A stretch of DNA of 44,530 nucleotides from contig JAIYAV010000357.1 of assembly GCA_027488855.1 (NCBI GenBank), positions 1 to 44,530 on the forward strand, in the 5' to 3' direction. The notes below the pieces were generated by a model. The model was not told the origin of the DNA and did no database searches. It saw only the letters and a program-made list of their open reading frames with translations. Positions 24,323 to 31,635 of the stretch are shown here, in pieces. The DNA is from Saprospiraceae bacterium. Lineage in GTDB: Bacteria > Bacteroidota > Bacteroidia > Chitinophagales > Saprospiraceae. Positions within the stretch are counted from its first letter, which is position 1, and the number at the start of each line of letters is the position of its first letter. Made by a program: the position numbers and the translations under genes.

Positions 24323-25564
24323 TTAACTTTTACTCGCTGCCTTTTCCACCGCTTTCCACACCCGCAATACATTTTTAGAGCAAATTTTAGCGATGTCTTC
24401 TTCGCTGTAGCCGCGTTTCAACAATTCAAAAATCAGGTTGGGGTATTGGGATACGTCTTTGAGCCCGGTGGGTAGGGAGTCGCCCACCCCGTCAAAATCA
24501 GATCCGATACCAACGTGGTCAATTCCGATCAGTTTCACCACGTGATCAATGTGATCGGCTACCGTTTTTACGTCGGCGTACAACTTGGGATTCTTTTTGC
24601 CAAACTCCTCAATGAGTGGCTTGGCGGCTGCGTCTGAATCCTTGAGGCCCGCTTTTTTTAGGATTTCAGCAAGTTCGTCGCGTTTTTTGTTGTTGTATTC
24701 CGGGATTTTGGAGTCCAGAAAGGTTGAGCCAAAATTGATTTGAATGACGCCGCCGTTTTTGCCCAAAGCCTTTAGTTGATCATCACTCATGTTGCGCTGC
24801 CAGCCTGGGGTGAACTTGCGGCAAGAAGAGTGAGAGGCGATGACGGGGATTTTGCTGAGTTTGACCACGTCAAAAAAAGAACTATCCGAAATGTGCGACA
24901 CATCCACCATAATGCCAACCCGATTCATTTCCAGGACTACTTTTTCACCAAAAGGGCTCAGGCCGTTCCAGGTACCCGTGGTATCGTAAGAGGAATCACA
25001 GATCTGGTTGTCCTTGCCGTGGGTGAGGGTGATGTAGCGAATACCCCGGCGGTGGAAGTAGGCCACATTGGCGAGGTCGTCCATCACCGGAGCGCCGTTT
25101 TCCATACCCATGGGCAGTGAAATCAGGCCTTGTTTAAAATTGGCTTCCACCTCAGCAGGGGAGAGAGCGATTTTAAACTTGTCGGGAATCTCGCGAGCAA
25201 TGCCACTCACCATGTCGATCAGGGAATCGGCCAGGAGTTTGGCTTTGCCATTGAGTTGGTAAGATGAAGGGACATAAATCGACATAAAGGGGCAACTCAG
25301 GCCACCTTTTTTGGCGCGCACATAGTCGAAGTCGCCTTCCTTGGTTTCCACTGGAATCCCGATGTATTGGCGGGTCAGTTGGAAATTGCTCACTTTGAGC
25401 CGGAAAGGCAAATCTACGTGTCCATCAATGATGATGTACTTGTGAGCCAATTGGTCGGCCAAAGCACGGGTAGCTTCATCCGATTGGTTTTTAAGGGCTA
25501 CCTTGGGTGAACAACTCCAGCTCAACACCAATAGCAGGCACAGATAGGGCATTTTTTTGAGCAT
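24323..25564 (-). CDS. Membrane dipeptidase (peptidase family M19) lipoprotein
   Basis: A 413-residue enzyme of the renal-dipeptidase family. The N-terminus is a lipoprotein signal (LCLLLVLSWSCSP, Cys about residue 18). Zinc ligands are visible in IIIDGHVDLPFRL, in GMENGAPVMDDLANV (the bridging Glu), in MVDVSHISDSSF and in VIASHSSCRKF; GIDHVGIGSDFDG is the family's C-terminal signature. Family members hydrolyse dipeptides, including ones with D-residues, and some act on beta-lactams. Here it probably acts in the periplasm or at the outer membrane in peptide scavenging. The start is ATG 25562-25564. It shares a terminator with the convergent nucleotidase gene. Confidence 0.95.
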   Translation of the reverse strand: MLKKMPYLCLLLVLSWSCSPKVALKNQSDEATRALADQLAHKYIIIDGHVDLPFRLKVSNFQLTRQYIGIPVETKEGDFDYVRAKKGGLSCPFMSIYVPSSYQLNGKAKLLADSLIDMVSGIAREIPDKFKIALSPAEVEANFKQGLISLPMGMENGAPVMDDLANVAYFHRRGIRYITLTHGKDNQICDSSYDTTGTWNGLSPFGEKVVLEMNRVGIMVDVSHISDSSFFDVVKLSKIPVIASHSSCRKFTPGWQRNMSDDQLKALGKNGGVIQINFGSTFLDSKIPEYNNKKRDELAEILKKAGLKDSDAAAKPLIEEFGKKNPKLYADVKTVADHIDHVVKLIGIDHVGIGSDFDGVGDSLPTGLKDVSQYPNLIFELLKRGYSEEDIAKICSKNVLRVWKAVEKAASKS

Positions 25565-25744
25565 GACTACAAAATTTTAAAAACAAAGTAGTTTTGTGAA
25601 AATGACTTATTCAATCAGTTTGAGTTGGAAATGTAGATACTTTTCGGCGTTTTTGCGTCAAAACCGATGCGAGTTCTTTTATTTTACATGCAAGAAAAAA
25701 GCAACTGTTCAATCATAATCATTTCAAGATCTAAAGTGTGAATC

Positions 25745-26134
25745 ATGTTTGGAAAATTCCTACTCTCAAGCCTATGTGTTTTTGTTTTTTCCGTAAAAGG
25801 TTTTGCACAAAGTCCGGTCAAAGCGAAACCTGTTTATTGTGACAACTTACCTAGTGCTTACGATACCAAGGCAAAACCCAAGGCTTTACCTGTGTTTAAC
25901 ACCAAAACCGGACTGGAATACCGAGTGCAAGTAGCCGTACTCAAAGATACCGACCCCCGCAATTACCATTTTCACAATAGTCTGGCCGCCCGTTATCAGC
26001 CCTGTGAGCAGGTGTGGATTGTGGAGTCGAAAAAGACCTTTAAGAGTAGGGCCGAGGCGGAGCGACTGAAGGCAGAGCTGGAAAGATTGGGGTATCCGGG
26101 GAGTTACATTACGACGATTGTATCGTATGAGTAG
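25745..26134 (+). CDS. Small exported SPOR-like protein
   Basis: A 129-residue protein with a signal peptide (FLLSSLCVFVFSVKGFAQ). The mature part ends in a segment shaped like a SPOR domain: YRVQVAVLKDTDPRNY, then VWIVESKKTFKSRAEAERLK and GYPGSYITTI. SPOR domains bind septal peptidoglycan stripped of stem peptides. This one is short and lacks the full repeat length, so binding is inferred and the biological role is unknown. Transcribed alone; a strong two-way hairpin follows 40 bp downstream. No promoter consensus was identified in the 180 bp before it. Confidence 0.65.
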   Translation: MFGKFLLSSLCVFVFSVKGFAQSPVKAKPVYCDNLPSAYDTKAKPKALPVFNTKTGLEYRVQVAVLKDTDPRNYHFHNSLAARYQPCEQVWIVESKKTFKSRAEAERLKAELERLGYPGSYITTIVSYE

Positions 26135-26174
26135 AAAGGTTTCAGGGTTCCTGAGTTCCAATCACCCACAACCA

Positions 26175-26219
26175 TTTTTTACCACAGCGTTTCGCCGAGC
26201 AAACGCTGCGGTAAAAAAA
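26175..26219. terminator. Two-way terminator hairpin
   Basis: Arms 26175-26192 and 26201-26218 form an 18-bp stem with one mismatch (TTTTTTACCACAGCGTTT and its complement), with an 8-nt loop. T-runs lie on both strands. It separates the SPOR-like gene from the convergent membrane-protein gene. Confidence 0.85.
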
Positions 26220-26269
26220 TCAATTAAGTCAAATTTCATTTTAACTTATTGAACAAGTGCGGGCTACTA

Positions 26270-26623
26270 TTATCGACTCATGTCAATGATTGCTGCAAAT
26301 ACAATCAGCCCCAGGATTAGCCCAAAAATTAAAAAATTCAATACGGCACCAATTGCTTTTAGGTAAGGGAGCTTTTCTTTTTTGACCATGCTTGCAATGG
26401 CAAAGATAAGGCCTGAAAGACAGGCTATTTGAAACCCTCTAATTAGGATCATGGGTGGGTACCGCAAGGAACTCACATTGATTTTAGGGGACAAAACTTG
26501 TGTTTTTACCATTAAAACGATTCCAAGCACTAAGGTCAACATCGCAAAGGCAAAGGATAAGATTGAAAATACCTTTCCGGGGACTGGTTTTTCGGGTTCG
26601 ATTTCGTCAAGGACTTCACGCAT
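26270..26623 (-). CDS. Small membrane protein, unknown function
   Basis: A 117-residue protein with a charged N-terminus (MREVLDEIEPEKPVPGK) and three or four hydrophobic segments (ILSFAFAMLTLVLGIVLMV, FQIACLSGLIFAIASMV, AIGAVLNFLIFGLILGLIVF). No family recognised. An AGGA sequence lies 8 bp before the ATG at 26621-26623, one of the few Shine-Dalgarno-like sites in the window. The frame continues upstream as a shadow of the neighbouring gene, so this ATG is preferred. It starts 13 bp after the SRPBCC gene stop and is probably translated from the same mRNA. Confidence 0.65.
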   Translation of the reverse strand: MREVLDEIEPEKPVPGKVFSILSFAFAMLTLVLGIVLMVKTQVLSPKINVSSLRYPPMILIRGFQIACLSGLIFAIASMVKKEKLPYLKAIGAVLNFLIFGLILGLIVFAAIIDMSR

Positions 26624-26636
26624 CAGTTCCTGATTT

Positions 26637-27596
26637 TTATTGTTGCTCTGAATTTTTTTTGATGTGTTCCAAAACCCGCTGGTGGATTGCATGGACGATC
26701 TGGTCACTCCACAATTGCCAATAAAATGCAGGTTTGATGCGGTGATGATACCAGGTGGTTCCTTCCAGCAGGGTTTTGCCATTGGGCAATGCAGTCAATT
26801 TGAATTGTCCTTGTTTGGATACAAAATAGTCGTGCAAATGTGGGGCGTTGATGTCCCAAAAACTTATTTCTTTCATCGGCTCAGGCTGGTCGAGCACATC
26901 AAATTTTAAAAGCCGAGGCTCATCCCAAACGGTGATGGGTTCCACAAAACTTCCGGTGGTGAAATTGCAGTGCCGGATTGCGCCAACTCCGGTGCCCTCA
27001 ATTTTGGCGTTGATGGGATAGGCAATTCCGGTTTTAAAAATAAATTCAGTCGGTTCCTCCAATTGTGGGAATTCAACTACATTTTTCCAGACGGTTTGGG
27101 GGGCGGCGTCTATTTCGATGGAGCTGACGACAGCCCTTAGCTCGGCTTTGTAATCTTTCTCTACAAAAGCAACCAAGGGAATGCTGCACAATAAAATCAG
27201 CATGGCGGTGGGGGCTTTGGCTTCGGCTCTGCGCACAATTGCATAACCAAGCACACTGCCAAGCCAAGTAAAAATAACCCCAATTGGCGCAACCATTATG
27301 ATGCACAATAAACCTTCCATCGCAAAAATGAGCAAACCAAGCGTAAAAACCAGAAGGCTTAACAGTGCTACATTCCAGGCTTCGCCCACAGTTATTCCTT
27401 TTTTCAACCCATATATCATGCTGGAACTGGTACCGATGAAAAAAGGAGTAAGCAAAAATAAGGCAAGCCCATACGAGCCAACATCATATATTCCCCAATA
27501 GGTTAGGAGTCCCGCTAGTAAAACTGTCAATCCAATGGCGAGATATTTGCGGGCAAGGTCGTTGTCCGGGAGGATTTTTTCTAGGAACTGGCGCAT
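26637..27596 (-). CDS. Membrane protein with C-terminal SRPBCC (START-like) domain
   Basis: A 319-residue protein. The first about 150 residues hold four or more membrane segments (YLAIGLTVLLAGLLTYWGIY, GLALFLLTPFFIG, LLSLLVFTLGLLIF, LLCIIMVAPIGVIFTWLG, AMLILLCSIPLVAF). The C-terminal half is a soluble SRPBCC-type fold: SSIEIDAAPQTVWKNVVEFP and GTGVGAIRHCNFTTGSFVEP, then DEPRLLKFDVLDQPEPM and TLLEGTTWYHHRIKPAFYW. The ligand is unknown. The start is ATG 27594-27596. It is divergent from the toxin-antitoxin pair and leads a two-gene run with the small membrane protein. Confidence 0.72.
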   Translation of the reverse strand: MRQFLEKILPDNDLARKYLAIGLTVLLAGLLTYWGIYDVGSYGLALFLLTPFFIGTSSSMIYGLKKGITVGEAWNVALLSLLVFTLGLLIFAMEGLLCIIMVAPIGVIFTWLGSVLGYAIVRRAEAKAPTAMLILLCSIPLVAFVEKDYKAELRAVVSSIEIDAAPQTVWKNVVEFPQLEEPTEFIFKTGIAYPINAKIEGTGVGAIRHCNFTTGSFVEPITVWDEPRLLKFDVLDQPEPMKEISFWDINAPHLHDYFVSKQGQFKLTALPNGKTLLEGTTWYHHRIKPAFYWQLWSDQIVHAIHQRVLEHIKKNSEQQ

Positions 27597-27622
27597 AGGT
27601 GGGAGGTTTTAGGGTTATTGTG

Positions 27623-27651
27623 TTGGTTTAGTTGTGAAAGTAGTAATTTTG
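27623..27651 (+). promoter_or_regulatory. Probable promoter of the toxin-antitoxin pair
   Basis: TTG at 27623-27625, 18 bp, then TAATTTTG at 27644-27651, an exact TAnnTTTG. It lies about 59 bp before the antitoxin ATG 27710. Confidence 0.45.
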
Positions 27652-27709
27652 CTTGAGTTTTTGGAAAACAGTAGGAATTAATGTAAGTTTGTTAGAAACA
27701 GATACTGAT

Positions 27710-27949
27710 ATGAACATCCTGGAAATGAAAGGGGCTTTTATGGGCATGTTGGCACAAATTGAAGACGAAGACCTACTTCGTCGGATGTTGGACAATTGTA
27801 TCGAGATGGTCAAACATGCCGATCAGCTAGATGATTTGCCAGTTGAGGTACTACAGGCTCTTGAAATCGCCGATCTGGACGAAGATATCAATGATGCAAT
27901 CCCTAATGATGCTGTATTTCAACAATTTAAAGTATGGCAAAAGCAATAA
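27710..27949 (+). CDS. Putative antitoxin of a ParE-type pair
   Basis: A 79-residue, acidic, mostly helical protein: IEDEDLLRRMLDNCIEMVKH, LPVEVLQALEIADLDEDIND, then an extension ending FQQFKVWQKQ. It has no recognisable DNA-binding motif (no ribbon-helix-helix, AbrB or HTH). It resembles the short antitoxins that sit before ParE toxins in Bacteroidota in size and position, and its function is inferred from its overlap with the next gene. The start is ATG 27710; the frame extends upstream only through unconvincing codons. Confidence 0.6.
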   Translation: MNILEMKGAFMGMLAQIEDEDLLRRMLDNCIEMVKHADQLDDLPVEVLQALEIADLDEDINDAIPNDAVFQQFKVWQKQ

Positions 27950-28230
27950 TTTGGAAGCCGAAAGCGAATCAGGAAATATTGGATATTGAAACTTATTTGA
28001 TTGATAATTTTTCCCATCGGGCAGCAAGCAAGTTCATCGACATACTCTACAAAAAGTTAGATCGCTTACAACATTATCCTGAAATTGGCCAGCCTACTCG
28101 GTTCAAAACAATTCGAAGGCTGAGAGTTAACAAATTTAATAGCCTGTTTTACAAAATTCAAGGAAATTTTGTTGTGATTCATTTAGTATGGGATAGCAGG
28201 CAGAACCCTGAGAAGAATCCTTATTTGTGA
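27934..28230 (+). CDS. ParE/RelE-superfamily toxin
   Basis: A 98-residue protein matching the ParE/RelE toxin pattern: IIWKPKANQEILDIETYLID (N-terminal strand and helix), then ASKFIDILYKKLDRLQHYPE, IGQPTRFKTIRRLRVNKFNS, FYKIQGNFVVIHLVWDSRQN. ParE proteins inhibit DNA gyrase while RelE proteins cut mRNA on the ribosome; the helical layout and the GQPTR segment fit ParE better. Its ATG overlaps the antitoxin end by 16 bp, the usual coupled arrangement. Confidence 0.82.
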   Translation: MAKAIIWKPKANQEILDIETYLIDNFSHRAASKFIDILYKKLDRLQHYPEIGQPTRFKTIRRLRVNKFNSLFYKIQGNFVVIHLVWDSRQNPEKNPYL

Positions 28231-28236
28231 GTTTGA

Positions 28237-28509
28237 CTAAGAGCTTTCCCCAAAGTGCATTATATATACTTTATCCTCTGTTTCAAAAACAAATTCCTCA
28301 CTCATCTGCTCAGCCCAATGCCAAGTTCCCCACTCTGGAAGTAATTTGTAAACACCGATAATTGAGTTTCCAAAAAAATCAGGAAGTAAAAAATGTACCA
28401 AGTGTGCTGAGAGTAAATCACCATTTTTTTTACCGTTAATGCGTTCAAGGGGTTCGTCACAAGTCCATTTTGTTATCTGTTGCAGAACATTTTTTTGCCA
28501 ATCAATAAT
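28237..28509 (-). CDS. Orphan frame without a normal start, coherent 90-residue protein fragment
   Basis: Immediately after the TGA of the dehydrogenase E1 gene and in the same frame, an open frame of 90 codons runs to TAG at 28237-28239. The translation is coherent: WTCDEPLERINGKKNGDLLS, AHLVHFLLPDFFGNSIIGVY and KLLPEWGTWHWAEQMSEEF, then VFETEDKVYIMHFGESS. It has no ATG, GTG or TTG start near the beginning; only ATT is available. It could be a 5'-truncated gene, a gene starting at ATT, or a rare read-through extension of the E1 protein. I do not recognise a family. Composition and codon use look coding. Confidence 0.4.
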   Translation of the reverse strand: MIDWQKNVLQQITKWTCDEPLERINGKKNGDLLSAHLVHFLLPDFFGNSIIGVYKLLPEWGTWHWAEQMSEEFVFETEDKVYIMHFGESS

Positions 28510-30579
28510 TCAATACCCCAACACCTTCCCCATCTCCACAGCCACCTTCTCCGCACTCAACAACATCTCCTTTTCCAATACCTCACTGAGCGGGATCGCC
28601 GGAACATTCGCTGCCCCGATCGTCACCACCGGAGCATCCAGAAATTTAAAGCAGTGTTGCTGAATCCTTGCGGCGATACTTTGGGCGAAGCTACAATTTA
28701 CGGGCTCTTCAGTAATCACCAGCACCCGGCCATGTTTTTTGGCTCCGGTGTAAATAGCTTCCTCATCCAATGGAGCAATGCTCCGCAAATCCAGGATTTC
28801 GATGCGGCCAGGGTAACTTTTGGCGGCATTCAAGGCCCAGTGCACGCCCATACCGTAGGTGACCACAAAGAGCGTATTGCTTGTGGCACTGGCTTCCAGG
28901 GCCAGGCGGGCTTTGCCCAAGGGCACCATGTATTCCGCATCCGGCTCAATCACTTTGGCTGCTTCGGTGCCTTTTACTTTAGACCAATACAGGCCCTTGT
29001 GTTCCAGCACGATGACTGGGTTTGGATCGTGGTAAGCCGCTTTCATCAGGCCCTTCATGTCGGCACCATTGCTGGGGTAGGCAATTTTGATGCCTCGGAT
29101 GTTGCTCAGCACTGATTCGATGCTGGAGCTGTGGTAGGGGCCGCCGCTGCCATAAGCACCCACCGGTATCCGAATCACACAACTCACTGGCCACTTGCCA
29201 TTCGAGAGGTAACAAGAGCGACTGACTTCGGTGAACAATTGATTGAGCCCCGGCCAGATGTAATCGGCGAATTGCACTTCCACGATGGGTTTGAGCCCCA
29301 ATGCCGACATACCGACCGTACTTCCCACAATGAAAGCTTCCTGAATGGGGGTATTGAATACGCGTTCCTTGCCAAATTTTTGCGCCAAAGTAGCCGCTTC
29401 GCGAAACACTCCCCCCAGGCGCATGCCCACGTCCTGCCCGTACAGGAGGCATTCAGGATATTTTTGCAAAAGTTCCTCTACAGCGTGCAGGGCACAGTCC
29501 ACCATCAGGCTTTCTTCGCCTTGGGCGGGTTGGCGTTGGCCTTTTTCAGCGGTAAGCGGAGTGGGGGCAAAATCGTGCAAGTACAATTCATTGGGAGCAG
29601 GATCTTCCGCTTCCTGGGCTGCTGCAAAATCAACCCGGACTTGAGCCTGAGCTTGTTGATGGATGCTTTCCAGTTCATCTTCACTCGCCACCCCCTCTTC
29701 GAGCAAGTGCTTCCAAAACAAGGGGAAAGGATCACGGGTGAGGTGGTAATCCATATCGTCGCGGTACCATTCCTTGCGCACACCGGAGGTATGGTGACTC
29801 AGGAGGGGCACTTCTGCGTGCACCAAAAAAGGCCGCCTTTCCTTGCGGATCGTATTGATGACTTCCCGCAGGGTTTCGTAACATTCAAAAAAATCATTGC
29901 CGCCAATGCTGCGGGTTTCCAAACCTTTGAACCCTGCTGCGTATTCGGCTGCACTTTGGGCTCGCACCTCGGCGGCGCTGGCGGAAATGTCCCAGCCATT
30001 GTCCTGCACCAGGTAGAGGATGGGCAGCTTTTTCAACACCGCCATTTGCATGGCTTCTGACACCTCGCCCTCGGTCATGGAGGCATCGCCAAGCGAGCAC
30101 ACGACGATGGGTTTGTCAATGGGGTAGTCTTTGGTCAAGGCGCGGGATTCTTTGTACCAAAATCCCAGTGCAACCCCTGTGGCCGGAATGGCTTGCATCC
30201 CGGTGGCAGAGGATTGATGCGGGATTTTGGGTTTGTCGGCATCCCTCAGGCTGGGGTGGGCATAATAGGTACGCCCGCCGGAAAAAGGATCGTCGCGTTT
30301 GGCCAACAATTGGAGCATCAAATCGTAAGGCCGCATCCCGATGCTCAACAACATGGCATCGTCCCGATAATATGGAAACAAATAATCCTGGGGCAACATT
30401 TGCATGCCCAGCGCCAGTTGTATGGCTTCGTGCCCGCGTGAGGTGGCATGCACGTATTTGGACACCAGCTTGAAGTTTTCCTCGTACAGGTCCGACATAC
30501 TTTTGGCGGTAGCCATCAGTCGAAAGGCTTCAAGCAGGGTTTTGGGCGGAATGGATAATTTGGTTTTAATAATGGTCAT
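28510..30579 (-). CDS. Fused alpha-beta 2-oxoacid dehydrogenase E1 component
   Basis: A 689-residue thiamine-diphosphate enzyme in which E1-alpha and E1-beta are one chain. The alpha half has HATSRGHEAIQLALG and the ThDP-binding motif CSLGDASMTEGEVSEAMQMA ending in QDNGW (about residues 162-197). The beta half has YGQDVGMRLGGVFREAATLA, NTPIQEAFIVGSTVGMSALG, EVQFADYI and RIPVGAYGSGGPYHSSSIES, then HGRVLVITEEPVNCSFA. This layout occurs in pyruvate or branched-chain 2-oxoacid dehydrogenases of many Bacteroidota. The E2 and E3 partners are absent, so the substrate is unsettled. It is downstream of an enoyl-CoA hydratase gene on the same strand; an ATTTCGG palindrome lies only 7 bp before its ATG. 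Confidence 0.93.
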   Translation of the reverse strand: MTIIKTKLSIPPKTLLEAFRLMATAKSMSDLYEENFKLVSKYVHATSRGHEAIQLALGMQMLPQDYLFPYYRDDAMLLSIGMRPYDLMLQLLAKRDDPFSGGRTYYAHPSLRDADKPKIPHQSSATGMQAIPATGVALGFWYKESRALTKDYPIDKPIVVCSLGDASMTEGEVSEAMQMAVLKKLPILYLVQDNGWDISASAAEVRAQSAAEYAAGFKGLETRSIGGNDFFECYETLREVINTIRKERRPFLVHAEVPLLSHHTSGVRKEWYRDDMDYHLTRDPFPLFWKHLLEEGVASEDELESIHQQAQAQVRVDFAAAQEAEDPAPNELYLHDFAPTPLTAEKGQRQPAQGEESLMVDCALHAVEELLQKYPECLLYGQDVGMRLGGVFREAATLAQKFGKERVFNTPIQEAFIVGSTVGMSALGLKPIVEVQFADYIWPGLNQLFTEVSRSCYLSNGKWPVSCVIRIPVGAYGSGGPYHSSSIESVLSNIRGIKIAYPSNGADMKGLMKAAYHDPNPVIVLEHKGLYWSKVKGTEAAKVIEPDAEYMVPLGKARLALEASATSNTLFVVTYGMGVHWALNAAKSYPGRIEILDLRSIAPLDEEAIYTGAKKHGRVLVITEEPVNCSFAQSIAARIQQHCFKFLDAPVVTIGAANVPAIPLSEVLEKEMLLSAEKVAVEMGKVLGY

Positions 30580-30585
30580 GGCTTT

Positions 30586-30769
30586 GAGGATTTCGGATTG
30601 GGGGATTTCGGATTTCGGATTGGGGATTTCGGTTGGTGCTTCGTCTCTAGTATTTGATTTTCATTGAAAACAGATTGTGCATTCATGTAAAAATGTATGT
30701 TCAACGCACCAACCGAAATCCGAAATCCGAAATCCCCAATCCGAAATCCCCAAATCCCCAATCCGAAAT
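30586..30769. repeat. ATTTCGG-type intergenic palindrome, copy B
   Basis: The left arm (30586-30639) is several ATTTCGG units separated by short G-rich spacers and ending GGTTGGTGC. The right arm (30706-30769) is the complementary GCACCAACCGAAATCC with more CCGAAAT units. The central loop is about 65 nt. On the minus strand the hydratase stop TAA runs straight into the repeat as TAATTTCGG, and the other end is 7 bp before the E1 ATG. Confidence 0.88.
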
Positions 30770-31527
30770 TATTTTTTGATGGCTCGTTTAGCATATTCCG
30801 TCAACACCAATCGGCCACTAATGGCCGCCCGTTCTTCCAGGAATTGATCCCAATGGCTGGTTCCTTCCCAAAAGATGGCTTTTAGCTCGCGCATGGCTTC
30901 GGGGCTGGATTGAGCCAGGTTGAGCGCCAGGGCGTGTACCCCTTGATCCAGTTCCGCGATGCTGGGGTAAACGTTGGCAAACAAACCGCGTTCCATCGCC
31001 CAATGGGCGGAGTACCATTCGGTGGCGTTGATGGCCATTTGGGAAAAAGCCGAGGTGCCGATTTTGCGTTCTACCGCAGGCCCAACTACAAAAGGGCCAA
31101 TGCCTACCGCCAGCTCGCTCAGTTTAATCGCTGCGTCCTGGGTAGCCAGGCAATAGTCGCAGGCTGCGGCAAGGCCAACGCCACCGCCAACTGCTTTGCC
31201 CTGGATGCGCCCGATTATCAATTTGGGGCTTTTGCGCAGGGCATTGATGACTTTGGCAAAACCCGTAAAAAAACGTTTCCCGCTGGCAAAATCTTCAATG
31301 GCAGCCAATTCATCAAAACTGGCTCCTGCACAAAAAGTACGGTCACCCGCACTTTTCAGGATGATGACTTTTGCCGCAGGATCCTGGCTAGCTTGCTCAA
31401 TGGTTTCGCTTAGTATTTGCAGCAGAGGGCTAGGCATGGAATTATGGGCGGGGTGATGAAAACTGATGACCCCAATTCCATTTTCGACATGATAGCCCAC
31501 CTGGCCGGATTGAATCGTTGTTGACAT
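30769..31527 (-). CDS. Enoyl-CoA hydratase/isomerase family protein
   Basis: A 252-residue crotonase-fold protein. The oxyanion-hole segments are AGDRTFCAGASFDELAAIED and GRIQGKAVGGGVGLAAACDY; the catalytic-glutamate region is KLSELAVGIGPFVVGP. The C-terminal part (SGRLVLTEYAKRAIKK) completes the trimer helix. It could hydrate enoyl-CoA in phenylacetate or fatty-acid degradation, or be a PaaG/PaaF-like isomerase; the sequence does not decide. It follows the paaZ gene on the same strand, so a role in aromatic degradation is plausible. Between them is the GTTGAAAA palindrome. Confidence 0.88.
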   Translation of the reverse strand: MSTTIQSGQVGYHVENGIGVISFHHPAHNSMPSPLLQILSETIEQASQDPAAKVIILKSAGDRTFCAGASFDELAAIEDFASGKRFFTGFAKVINALRKSPKLIIGRIQGKAVGGGVGLAAACDYCLATQDAAIKLSELAVGIGPFVVGPAVERKIGTSAFSQMAINATEWYSAHWAMERGLFANVYPSIAELDQGVHALALNLAQSSPEAMRELKAIFWEGTSHWDQFLEERAAISGRLVLTEYAKRAIKK

Positions 31528-31542
31528 ACATTTTTGTTAGTA

Positions 31543-31635
31543 GTTGAAAAGTTGAAAAGTTTAGGCTACCGCAGCTGCTTAGACAAAGGCATGGTCTAAG
31601 TCGCTGCGGTAGCCTAAACTTTTCAACTCTTCAAC
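31543..31635. repeat. GTTGAAAA-type palindrome overlapping the paaZ stop codon
   Basis: Arms 31543-31575 and 31603-31635 are inverted copies; the inner 26 bp are perfect and only one base differs beyond that. Each arm has GTTGAAAA units joined to GGCTACCGCAGC. The inner loop has another hairpin, CTTAGAC / GTCTAAG. On the minus strand the last paaZ codons are themselves repeat units (GTTGAAAC, GTTGAAGA), and the TGA is within the next unit. Confidence 0.92.

Noticed and set aside
29131..30060. 309-residue plus-strand frame opposite the dehydrogenase E1 gene
   Set aside because: It is opposite conserved ThDP-enzyme coding sequence and has no recognisable domain.
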